The notes beneath the pieces are model-generated. The model made no database searches. It had not been told where the DNA came from and saw only the letters and a list, made by a program, of their open reading frames with translations. 64,000 nt of DNA, taken from positions 1,576,388 through 1,640,387 of the forward strand of contig NZ_CP007140.1 in assembly GCF_000816105.1 (NCBI RefSeq), given 5' to 3'. Below are positions 27,783 to 35,080 of this stretch, piece after piece. Source of the stretch: Thermococcus guaymasensis DSM 11113. GTDB lineage: Archaea > Methanobacteriota_B > Thermococci > Thermococcales > Thermococcaceae. Each line of letters opens with the position of its first letter. Within the stretch, counting starts at the first letter, position 1. Position numbers and translations under genes: made by a program.

Positions 27783-29069
27783 ATGTTCCTCCACGTCGGA
27801 ATCGACGACACAGATTCGCCGAACGGCATGTGCACCACATACCTCGGCGCGCTCCTCTACCGCGAGCTGTCGAGGTTAGCGGAGCCTGTAGACCTGCCGA
27901 GGCTCATAAGGCTGAACCCGAACGTTCCCTACAAAACAAGGGGAAACGGAGCGGTGGCGATGACCTTCGAGGCCGACGAGGACATTATTCCAGATATTAA
28001 GAACACTGTCCTCTTCTACGTGAACCGGCTCGCGGACTTTACCCACGAGAACACGAACCCCGGAGTCGTCTTTTTCGAGGGTGAAATCCCCGAAGAGCTC
28101 CGCGAGTTCTCGCTTAAAGCCCTTCGGGAGCATGTAACCATCGAGGAGGCCGAAAAGGTCGCGAGAGAAGTCAGGGCGGAGTTCTTCAAGTTCAAGCTCG
28201 GCAGGGGAATAATCGGCGCGCTCGCCTCGATCGGCTACCCGCTGGAGCGCTTCACCTACGAATTGCTGGCCTATCGCGAGCCAGAGAACTGGGGAACGCC
28301 GAGAAAAGTTGACGCCGAGAGCGTGTTTTTAGCCGACAGGTGGAGCTACCCCTTCACCTACGACAACGTTGACCCCTACAAGCGGACGGTCTTAATAACA
28401 CCCCACGGCAAAGACCCCGTCCTCGTCGGCATCAGGGGGATTGACAGAGGGAAAGTCCTCCAGACCTTTGAGATGGTTCGCTTCGGCGAGCCCATCGCTT
28501 TTTACCAGCTCTACAAGACTAACCAGAACACCGACGACCACCTAACGCCCAAGAAAATCGGGGAGCTGAAGCTATACGACAGCGCTGTGGTAAGGGGAAG
28601 GGTCGCTGGCCCATACTGGGAGCGCGGGAGGCACGTTTTCTTCGAGCTTGAGGACGAGACTGGAAAGATACGTGTCGCGGCCTTCGAGCCTACGAAGAAG
28701 TTCAGGAACTACGTTAGGAAGCTTCTTCCAGGTGACGAGATAATCGCCGCTGGGGGCGTTAAGGAGCACGAAGGAGTCCTGACGCTCAACCTCGAAAAGT
28801 TCTACCCGGTGAAGCTCGTCCCCAAAATCGAGTATCAGAAGCCGAAGTGCCCGCGCTGTGGTGGGACGATGAAGAGCAAGGGCGACTACCTCAAGTGCAA
28901 GCGCTGTGGGCACAAGATGCCGAAACAGCTCATTCCCGTTGAAGTCCCGCGCGAACTGGAGAGGAAGATTTACGAGGTTCCACCGGATGCGAGAAAGCAC
29001 CTGTCGAGGCCGCTGGTGCTGCCGGGTGGAGAGGAAAGGATTTTGGGGGCACTGGAGGTTCTGAAATGA
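27783..29069 (+). CDS. tiaS: tRNA(Ile2) 2-agmatinylcytidine synthetase TiaS
   Basis: Makes agmatidine at C34 of the CAU-anticodon tRNA-Ile using agmatine and ATP, so that it reads AUA; essential in most archaea. The 428 residues show the N-terminal [15 protein letters not shown] kinase-like motif. An OB-fold domain lies around 285-345 ([20 protein letters not shown]), and the C-terminal zinc ribbon is [27 protein letters not shown] at 27783 is about 25 bases after the TATA box, so the mRNA is probably leaderless or nearly so. The stop lies inside an inverted repeat belonging to the next gene's promoter. Confidence 0.95.
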   Translation: MFLHVGIDDTDSPNGMCTTYLGALLYRELSRLAEPVDLPRLIRLNPNVPYKTRGNGAVAMTFEADEDIIPDIKNTVLFYVNRLADFTHENTNPGVVFFEGEIPEELREFSLKALREHVTIEEAEKVAREVRAEFFKFKLGRGIIGALASIGYPLERFTYELLAYREPENWGTPRKVDAESVFLADRWSYPFTYDNVDPYKRTVLITPHGKDPVLVGIRGIDRGKVLQTFEMVRFGEPIAFYQLYKTNQNTDDHLTPKKIGELKLYDSAVVRGRVAGPYWERGRHVFFELEDETGKIRVAAFEPTKKFRNYVRKLLPGDEIIAAGGVKEHEGVLTLNLEKFYPVKLVPKIEYQKPKCPRCGGTMKSKGDYLKCKRCGHKMPKQLIPVEVPRELERKIYEVPPDARKHLSRPLVLPGGEERILGALEVLK

Positions 29070-29089
29070 TAATCGCCGTTATGATAATC
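29066..29089 (-). repeat. Left copy of 24-bp inverted repeat at the AAA ATPase promoter
   Basis: The reverse complement of this segment matches 29130-29153 at 21 of 24 positions, sharing the core ATTATCATAACGG. It overlaps the last codons and stop of tiaS. Together the two copies bracket the presumed promoter at 29090-29129. Confidence 0.75.
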
Positions 29090-29129
29090 AAAATTCTCAC
29101 CCTGCCAAAAAGCTTAAAGTGATAACTGC

Positions 29130-29153
29130 AATTATCATAACGGTGGTTATCAT
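29130..29153 (+). repeat. Right copy of 24-bp inverted repeat, abutting the ATPase start codon
   Basis: Contains ATTATCATAACGG and GGTTATCAT, and ends at the base before the ATG at 29154. It covers the expected transcription start and the GGTGG ribosome site. An extra TGATAA half-site at 29120-29125 forms a palindrome with TTATCA (29132-29137). Likely a repressor or autoregulatory site. Confidence 0.75.
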
Positions 29154-30515
29154 ATGACCCATTTCGTGGACAGAGTGGAGGAGCTTAAAGCGATTAAAGA
29201 GAGACTTTCACGCGACGGGTTTGAGCTCATCGTCATCTACGGCAGGAGGCGAGTTGGTAAGACCCGCCTCGTCCTTGAGGCCATTAAAGAGTTTCCCCAC
29301 GTCTATTACCTCGCCGTTGAGGGGGACAACGTGAGGCACTTCAAGGAAACCGCCGAGAGGGTCTTCCCAGAGGTTAGGTACGCCCGCGAGGACTGGGAGG
29401 CGCTTCTCCACGCCCTCAGGGACAAAATCATCGTTATAGACGAGTTTCCGAACCTGATAAAGGAAGATCCCGGAGTCTTGAGCGTATTCCAGAGGACCAT
29501 TGACACTGACCTCTCAAGCTCAAACACGAAGCTCATTCTCCTCGGCTCCTCTGTGAGCATGATGACGGAGAAAGTCCTCAGCTATAAGAGCCCCCTCTAC
29601 GGCAGGAGAACTGGCTCCATGAAGCTCAAACCGTTGAAGTTCTTCCACCTCGGGGAGTTCTTTCCCCGCGCGAGCTGGGAGGAGCTTGTAGAGGTCTACG
29701 GTATGACCGATGGGATTCCGTTCTACATAGCTCAGGTCAGGCTTCCCTTCTGGGAGTGGCTTGATAAGGAGCTGAAGAACCCAGTGAGCTTCTTCCGCGA
29801 CGAGGTGGATTTCCTGCTGAGATACGAGTTCACGGAGACGAGGACGTACAGGAGGATACTTGAGGCGATAGCCCTCGGCAAAACGACGCCGAAGGAGATA
29901 AGGGACTTCACAGGCATGAGGCACTCGGAGATAACCCCATACCTCAGGAACTTAATCGAGACCGGGTTAGTAGTGAGGGAAGTTCCCATCACGGAAAAAC
30001 CAAACTCCAAGCTGGGCCGCTACTACGTTGCGGACAACTTTCTCGCCTTCTGGTTCCGCTTCGTTTACCCGAACCTCTCACTCATGGAGGAGGGCATATT
30101 TGACGTGAATGAGATACGAGGGGCATATAACCACTACCTTGGCCCAATTTTTGAGAAAATTGCAAGACAGTTCCTAATTGAGCTGAACCGGGCGGAAGAG
30201 CTGCCCTTCAAGTTCACAAAGGTTGGAAAATGGTGGAGGAAGGGAGAGGAAATTGACCTCGTGGCTTTGAACAAGCACGAGAAGAAGGTACTGTTCGCTG
30301 AAGTTAAGTGGAAGGAGTTGAGCGCGAGGGAAGCAAGAGGAGTTTTAAGAGACCTGGAGAGGAAAGCAGAGCTCGTTGGTTTAAAGGACTACGAGAAGAG
30401 CTACGGTCTTGTGGCAAAGAAGGTAAACGGGAAGGAAGCTTTGAGGGCCGAAGGCTGGCTGGTATGGGATTTAGAGGACTTCGAAAGGCTTATTTCTTTT
30501 GAGGGTGAAGTTTGA
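29154..30515 (+). CDS. AAA ATPase with C-terminal DUF234 nuclease-like domain
   Basis: A 453-residue archaeal ATPase. Walker A is GRRRVGKT (30-37) and Walker B IIVIDEF (92-98), with a sensor-like LLGSSVSMM. A winged-helix region follows at about 240-285 (TTPKEIRDFTGMRHSEITPY). The C-terminal domain has EIDLVALNKHEKKVLFAEVKWK, which carries the D...ExK spacing of PD-(D/E)XK nucleases. Such genes are abundant and variable in Thermococcales, and their role (defence, mobile-element related, or regulatory) is not settled. The start codon touches an inverted repeat, suggesting autoregulation. Confidence 0.9.
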   Translation: MTHFVDRVEELKAIKERLSRDGFELIVIYGRRRVGKTRLVLEAIKEFPHVYYLAVEGDNVRHFKETAERVFPEVRYAREDWEALLHALRDKIIVIDEFPNLIKEDPGVLSVFQRTIDTDLSSSNTKLILLGSSVSMMTEKVLSYKSPLYGRRTGSMKLKPLKFFHLGEFFPRASWEELVEVYGMTDGIPFYIAQVRLPFWEWLDKELKNPVSFFRDEVDFLLRYEFTETRTYRRILEAIALGKTTPKEIRDFTGMRHSEITPYLRNLIETGLVVREVPITEKPNSKLGRYYVADNFLAFWFRFVYPNLSLMEEGIFDVNEIRGAYNHYLGPIFEKIARQFLIELNRAEELPFKFTKVGKWWRKGEEIDLVALNKHEKKVLFAEVKWKELSAREARGVLRDLERKAELVGLKDYEKSYGLVAKKVNGKEALRAEGWLVWDLEDFERLISFEGEV

Positions 30516-30533
30516 GGGGTGGGATTGTGCGGT

Positions 30534-30695
30534 TTGGTGAAAAGGTTCGCCGGATCCATATACGGAGGAGTATGGGACGAGCCCGTCGGAATAATCACTA
30601 AGCATCGGGCGATTCTTGAGTGGGTGGAGAGGGAATTCCTAGGGAGGAAGGCCGTCGAGGCAAGAAAGAGGAAGTACATGCCGGGCCGTCATTAA
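30534..30695 (+). CDS. Small basic protein of unknown function (about 53 aa)
   Basis: A short frame, MVKRFAGSIYGGVWDEPVGI onward, ending KYMPGRH, follows the DUF234 ATPase by 18 bases. The TTG at 30534 is about 10 bases after a GAGGGGTGGG ribosome site; the GTG at 30537 is the alternative. It is basic, with a helix-like middle (HRAILEWVEREFLGRKA). I do not recognise the family. It could be a companion of the ATPase or an independent small protein; coding status is likely but not certain. Confidence 0.5.
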   Translation: MVKRFAGSIYGGVWDEPVGIITKHRAILEWVEREFLGRKAVEARKRKYMPGRH

Positions 30696-30718
30696 ATCGC
30701 TGGCAGTCATCTGCATAA

Positions 30719-31882
30719 TTAGCGGAGGTGGTAGAGGAACCCCGGAACCTCCGGGCCCTTCAGGACTCTAACGTCCCTCGGGTACCTCCCCCTTCTCTCC
30801 CTCGACTTCACCTCGACCTTCAGGGTTCCCGCTATCGCATCGACCTCGTAGGAGTTCCTGTAATAGTAAACCTCCCCAAGCTTCCTGTACAGGTGCTCCT
30901 GGACGAGCCACTCGTAGAGAACCGCTTTATCAATCCTCCTTCTCGTCCAGAGCTCCATGGCCCTCACGATGAGCGGGTCGCGGAGAATCAGCTTCCTTTC
31001 CTTCCGAGGGTAAACCTTCCCGTCGCCGCCGAGGTAGAGAACCTGCAGGAGGACGTGGAAGGCCTCGAAGAGCTCAACGTAATCCCTCGCGGTGTGGGGG
31101 GAGATTCCAACTGCCTTCGCTATCGCGTTGAAGGATGTAGGTGAGGGAGCCTTATCAAGTATCGCACCCATAACGTCCCTCGCAAGGTCGGTCGAGCGGT
31201 CTAAAGCTTTCAAGTCGGCCTTCAGGAAACCCACGAGCTCCTCGACTTTCAGCGTTCCGTTCAGGTATGCCAAGTACCCTCCGGTCTCAATGTAGTTCTC
31301 AAAGACCTCTTCCCCCTTTGAGGGAAAGAACTCGTCGTAGAAAAGGTTGTAGTAGTCGTGAAAACTCAGTGGCATGACCTCAATCGTTTTTCCGTTCCCC
31401 TTTCTGCCGCCGAAGGTCTCAAAATGCCTGCCTACCGTCAGGGAAATCGAGCCGGTCACCGTAACGACGTCTTTACTCAACTTTCCCCTGTCTATGAGGA
31501 ACTTCAGGGCGCGCCACCAGTCATCCACGAGGCTGACTTCGTCGAGGAATATAAAGGCCGTTTTAACGCTTTTTCGTCTCTTCAGCCTTAGGTACTCGTT
31601 TAGAACCTCCAAAAGCTCTTTGTAGTCCTCAAGCACGTCACAGCTGAAATAAAAAACGGCGTAGGGAGTGTGGACTTTCTTGAGGAGCTCTTTAATGAGA
31701 AGCTTTATTCCAAGGGTTTTCCCAACCCTTCTTGGGCCGACGACGAAGTTGAGAGAAAAAGGCTCCAATGAGAGCCCGTCGAGCCATTTCGGCCTGATTC
31801 TGTAGGTGAGCTTTTCAAAGAGCTCCCAGTCCCTGTCGGGTTCACCAATCCACCATGGGTTCTGTACCTCAAGCATGTGCAT
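30719..31882 (-). CDS. AAA ATPase with DUF4143-type C-terminal domain
   Basis: A 387-residue archaeal ATPase. Walker A is GPRRVGKT (49-56) and Walker B TAFIFLDEVSLV (about 108-119), with an arginine-finger/sensor region VTGSISLTVGRHFETFGGRKG. A winged helix follows (FNAIAKAVGISPHTARDYVELFE). The C-terminal domain keeps YEVDAIAGTLKVEVKS, the D...ExK pattern of PD-(D/E)XK nucleases. A TATA box on the minus strand (31895-31907) places the mRNA start near 31876-31882, so the message is likely leaderless. The second ATG at 31876 may be the real start. Three phased palindromes control the promoter region. Confidence 0.9.
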   Translation of the reverse strand: MHMLEVQNPWWIGEPDRDWELFEKLTYRIRPKWLDGLSLEPFSLNFVVGPRRVGKTLGIKLLIKELLKKVHTPYAVFYFSCDVLEDYKELLEVLNEYLRLKRRKSVKTAFIFLDEVSLVDDWWRALKFLIDRGKLSKDVVTVTGSISLTVGRHFETFGGRKGNGKTIEVMPLSFHDYYNLFYDEFFPSKGEEVFENYIETGGYLAYLNGTLKVEELVGFLKADLKALDRSTDLARDVMGAILDKAPSPTSFNAIAKAVGISPHTARDYVELFEAFHVLLQVLYLGGDGKVYPRKERKLILRDPLIVRAMELWTRRRIDKAVLYEWLVQEHLYRKLGEVYYYRNSYEVDAIAGTLKVEVKSRERRGRYPRDVRVLKGPEVPGFLYHLR

Positions 31883-31894
31883 TTATAGTGCAAA
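31876..31894. promoter_or_regulatory. 19-bp palindrome, site 1 of 3
   Basis: TGTGCA-N7-TGCAAA. It overlaps the start codon and predicted transcription start of the DUF4143-type ATPase gene. It shares arms and 7-base core length with two further sites 34 and 68 bp away. Confidence 0.75.
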
Positions 31895-31909
31895 GATATT
31901 TATAAAGAT

Positions 31910-31928
31910 TTTGCACTAGCACTACAAA
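31910..31928. promoter_or_regulatory. 19-bp palindrome, site 2 of 3
   Basis: TTTGCA-N7-TACAAA, just upstream of the TATA/BRE region of the ATPase gene. It lies exactly 34 bp from site 1 and 34 bp from site 3. Confidence 0.75.
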
Positions 31929-31943
31929 CAAATTTAAAAAGAG

Positions 31944-31962
31944 TTTGCAGTAGCGGTGCAAA
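31944..31962. promoter_or_regulatory. 19-bp palindrome, site 3 of 3
   Basis: TTTGCA-N7-TGCAAA with perfect 6-bp arms, the best copy of the three. It lies between the ATPase promoter and the 3' end of the kinase gene at 31991. Confidence 0.75.
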
Positions 31963-31990
31963 TTGATCCTTCATGATCAAAACAGAACCC

Positions 31991-33487
31991 TCAAAGCAAC
32001 CTTCCCATGAACTCCTCCCACAGCCTTCTGAAGTCCTCGTGTCTTTCCCCGCTCGGCTCGAAGACCCTCTCCACCACAGGTTTCTCCCACGCGCTCAGGA
32101 CGTCCCTTCCTTCGGCGACCGCGCGCGCAATCATGAAGGTTCCCTGCGCGGAGCCGTTTAGCTCCTTTGGCAGGAGTATTCTCTTTCCGCTAAAGTCGGC
32201 TATCAGCTGCAGGAGGGGGTGAATCCGAGAGGCCCCGCCGTCGGAGAGCAGGGAACCTATCTCAACCCTCGCCCCTGATTCCATGGCCTTCACTACCTCC
32301 ACGACCCTCATCGCTATCCCTGCCACGAGGGCCTTGATGATATCTTCCTTCCCCACGCTGAAGGAAAGGTTGAGGAGCGCACCCCTGAAGTCGGGCCTCA
32401 GGTAGGGCGTCGAGAGGCCGGCGAAGGCGGGTATGAAGAGCACCCTTGGAAGGGTGGGATCTTTAAACGCGTCGCTGATTTCGGAGTAGTCCTTGATGAG
32501 GCCAACGCTCAGGAGCCAGTCAACGGCCGAGCCGGAGGCGTTTATTATCCCCTCGAGGAGGTAGAGCGTCTTTTCCCGAGTTTTAAGGGCGACCATGGGA
32601 TAGAGGCCGGGCGATGCAGGCTTTGGCTTCTCGCCCACGTTCAGGTCAACGAACGTCCCGGTCCCGTGCGTCATCTTAGCACTTCCCGCTTTAACACCCG
32701 CGCGGTAGAGGGCCGCCTGCTGGTCAGCCACGATCGTGAGGAGAGGCGCCCCGTACTCCGTTTCCCCAACGGGAGAGTCGTTCGGCTGGAGCGCGGGGAG
32801 TATCTCCTTAGGAATCCCCACGATGCCTGTGATGTTGTCGCTCCACTTCAGGTAGAACGGGTCAAACAGGCCCGTCGCGGACGCGTTAGTGTAGTCCGTC
32901 ACGTGCTTTCCGGTGAGGTTCCACGCTATCCAGCTGTCCATCGTGCCGAACCTTGCGGTTCCCCTCTCGATGGCCCTCCTGACCTCGGGGACGTTGTCCA
33001 TCAGCCAGCGCAGGTGCATGGAGGAGTGAGTGGTGCCGAACCCCACGTGCGCGAGGGTGATTATGTACGCCCCCTTCGGGAGATTGGCTATTCCGGAGGC
33101 GGTGCGGTAGAGCCGGTAGAAGACCTGCCCGAGGGCCTTTCCAAAGCGGACGAGGAACTTCCGAGAGAACTCCTCCACGATGCTTTCAGTCCTCGTGTCC
33201 TGCCAGGTTATCATGTTGTACAGCGGCCCCTCATCGTCCCACACCACCGTGGAGCTCCGCTGGTTTGTGAGGCCAATCCCTACAGGCGTTCCAAGGGAGG
33301 AGACGACGTCGTTTATGAGTCGCCTGACGGTTTCGATGAGTTCTTGGGGGTCGAGCTCGGCCCATCCCGGCTCCGGGTAAACGGGCCGCGTCCTCATGCT
33401 CTTCTCCAGGAGCACCTCCCCCTCTTCGGAAAAGGCGTAGGCCTTGACGTTTGTGGTTCCAGCGTCGAGGATGAGGTAGTACTTCAT
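31991..33487 (-). CDS. FGGY-family carbohydrate kinase, glycerol-kinase-like
   Basis: Last gene of a six-gene operon; 498 residues. FGGY features are the ATPase motif DAGTTNVKAYA (8-18), catalytic-base Asp255 in VADQQAAL, MTHGTGTFVDL, and the C-terminal SDGGASRIHPLLQ. The operon context argues for glycerol phosphorylation. However, the segment that reads NQRETT in glycerol kinases, whose Arg-Glu pair binds glycerol, here reads NQRSST: Arg77 is kept and Glu becomes Ser78. Trp95 is kept. The substrate may thus be glycerol or another small polyol. ATG overlaps the preceding stop by 4 bases. Confidence 0.85.
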   Translation of the reverse strand: MKYYLILDAGTTNVKAYAFSEEGEVLLEKSMRTRPVYPEPGWAELDPQELIETVRRLINDVVSSLGTPVGIGLTNQRSSTVVWDDEGPLYNMITWQDTRTESIVEEFSRKFLVRFGKALGQVFYRLYRTASGIANLPKGAYIITLAHVGFGTTHSSMHLRWLMDNVPEVRRAIERGTARFGTMDSWIAWNLTGKHVTDYTNASATGLFDPFYLKWSDNITGIVGIPKEILPALQPNDSPVGETEYGAPLLTIVADQQAALYRAGVKAGSAKMTHGTGTFVDLNVGEKPKPASPGLYPMVALKTREKTLYLLEGIINASGSAVDWLLSVGLIKDYSEISDAFKDPTLPRVLFIPAFAGLSTPYLRPDFRGALLNLSFSVGKEDIIKALVAGIAMRVVEVVKAMESGARVEIGSLLSDGGASRIHPLLQLIADFSGKRILLPKELNGSAQGTFMIARAVAEGRDVLSAWEKPVVERVFEPSGERHEDFRRLWEEFMGRLL

Positions 33488-33852
33488 CCCACCGCCTCCA
33501 TATCGCGCTCCGCAATCACATCAACCCCTGTTCCGGCAACGTTCCTTACAATGACCTGACCGCGCCGAACCGGGGCCTCCACGACGACCCCCTTGAGGGC
33601 CCCTATAACGTCCCGGATTTTGTCCTTGGGCACGGGTTCCGCTGTTCTCACGGGAAGGCGGGGATAGCGGGCGTTGAGTATCCTCACGGTCGTTGTGACA
33701 ACCCTCTTAGGGTTCATGACCTCCTCTTCCCCGAACTTCTTGCCCTCAAGGCAGGCAAAGCCCGAGACGCGCACCTCGTCCCCTTCAACGGTGACCTTAA
33801 GCCTGCATCCTTTGGGGCACCGGATGCATAGAAACTCATATTCCCGCGACAT
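33484..33852 (-). CDS. DUF1667 protein with cysteine motif
   Basis: A 122-residue protein of the DUF1667 family, often found beside GlpA/GlpB-like flavoproteins. The N-terminus has CIRCPKGCRLKV, a C-x2-C-x3-C metal- or Fe-S-binding pattern, and a fourth cysteine in GFACLEGKKFG. The rest is beta-rich. Its gene overlaps its neighbours on both sides (17 and 4 bases), which ties it to the flavoprotein and kinase. Probably an electron-transfer or assembly partner of the dehydrogenase; this is inference. Confidence 0.85.
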   Translation of the reverse strand: MSREYEFLCIRCPKGCRLKVTVEGDEVRVSGFACLEGKKFGEEEVMNPKRVVTTTVRILNARYPRLPVRTAEPVPKDKIRDVIGALKGVVVEAPVRRGQVIVRNVAGTGVDVIAERDMEAVG

Positions 33853-35080
33853 CCACGTACACCTCTTCCGCCCCTTCTATAGCCTCCCGCGGAACCTCAA
33901 TCCGCTCAAGCGTCGAGGGCCTCACATACTGTCTGAACTCCTTCCGCAAGACCTGCCCTTTCTCATCCCTGATGACAATCCATGCGCGGCCTTCGATTGC
34001 AGGCCTGAGGAAGGCAACCACCGGCCTCTCGTCCTCCCATTCCAGCCGGTGAGGCGTCAGCGTCCGGACGTTGCTCCCGGGCTTGAAAGGTACTGGATTA
34101 TCAAGCCGTTCCTCGCCCGCCAGGTACTTCTCAACGCCGTCTGCCGCGATGTAAGCGCTCTCAACGGCGTCGTCAACGTAGTCGAATATCTGCACGAGGT
34201 TGCCCGCGGCGAAGACTCCTCTCACGGTGCTCTCAAAGAACTCGTTCACGACTGGCCCGCGGGTTCTCGGGTCTATCTCCGCCCCGATTTTCCCCATCTT
34301 CTCTGAGTAGGGCACGAGGCCGACCGAGAATATCACGGTGTCGCAGGGGTAGAACTCCTCCGTGCCGGGTATCGGCCGCCAGTTCTCGTCCACCCTCATG
34401 AGTATAGCTCCCTCGACGCGCTCCTTCCCCACTATCTCCCTGACAATAGTTCTCGGCCTGAATGGTATCTCGAAGTCGAGGATGCACTGCTGGACGTTTC
34501 TTGGAAGGCCAGCGAAGAACTCCTCCGGGAAGACGATCAGTATGGACCCGGTCCCCTCGAGGTAGAGGTGCCTCGCCACTATCATGCCGACGTCTCCGCC
34601 ACCCACAATGAGGATTCTCTTCCCGGGCAGGATTCCGTAGAGGTTCACGAGCCGTTGCACCATCCCAGCCGTGTAAACACCTGCCGGCCTTGTCCCACCG
34701 ACCTTTATCTCAAAGGGATGTCTCTCCCTGCAGCCTATGGCGTACACTATTGAGCGGGCCTTTATGCCCTCCACACCTCGAGGGCTAACCGTCACGAGCT
34801 CCTTTAGGTCTCCCTCAGCTTTTACATACTTGACGTAGGTGTTGAGGTGTACCTCAACGCCGAGTTTGTTGACCTCATCTACAAAATGACCAGCAAACTC
34901 GGGCCCGGATAGGGCCTTCCCGAATATTTTGGTTCCAAAGCCGTCGTGTATGCACTGGTCAAGAATGCCCCCAAGCTCCTCCTTCCTTTCGATGAGCGCG
35001 ACATCGTAGCCCTTTTCAGCGAGCTTAACCGCCGCGGCCATCCCGCTCGGCCCGCCTCCTATCACCACAACGTCCTTCAA
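33836..35080 (-). CDS. FAD/NAD(P)-dependent oxidoreductase, GlpB/HcnB-like
   Basis: A 414-residue flavoprotein. It has FAD-binding GGGPSGMAAAVKLAEKGYDV (8-27), a second nucleotide-binding motif VGGGDVGMIVARHL (about 158-171), and GVFAAGNLVQIFDYVDDAVES near the C-terminus for flavin contact. In glycerol-3-phosphate and amino-acid dehydrogenase complexes, such subunits pass electrons between the FAD dehydrogenase and NAD or ferredoxin. The start overlaps the stop of the GlpA-like gene by 4 bases, which is strong evidence for a joint complex. Confidence 0.88.
   Translation of the reverse strand: MKDVVVIGGGPSGMAAAVKLAEKGYDVALIERKEELGGILDQCIHDGFGTKIFGKALSGPEFAGHFVDEVNKLGVEVHLNTYVKYVKAEGDLKELVTVSPRGVEGIKARSIVYAIGCRERHPFEIKVGGTRPAGVYTAGMVQRLVNLYGILPGKRILIVGGGDVGMIVARHLYLEGTGSILIVFPEEFFAGLPRNVQQCILDFEIPFRPRTIVREIVGKERVEGAILMRVDENWRPIPGTEEFYPCDTVIFSVGLVPYSEKMGKIGAEIDPRTRGPVVNEFFESTVRGVFAAGNLVQIFDYVDDAVESAYIAADGVEKYLAGEERLDNPVPFKPGSNVRTLTPHRLEWEDERPVVAFLRPAIEGRAWIVIRDEKGQVLRKEFRQYVRPSTLERIEVPREAIEGAEEVYVDVAGI

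Noticed and set aside
29066-29153. Inverted 24-bp copies as ends of a mobile element
   Set aside because: They enclose only 40 bases and no second pair is found after the ATPase gene, so a promoter role fits better.
31876-31962. Three regularly spaced repeats as a short CRISPR array
   Set aside because: Repeats are 19 bp palindromes with 15-bp spacers, diverged in the core and located at a promoter; no leader or cas genes.
32666-33559. 297-residue plus-strand frame
   Set aside because: Antisense to the FGGY kinase and DUF1667 genes.
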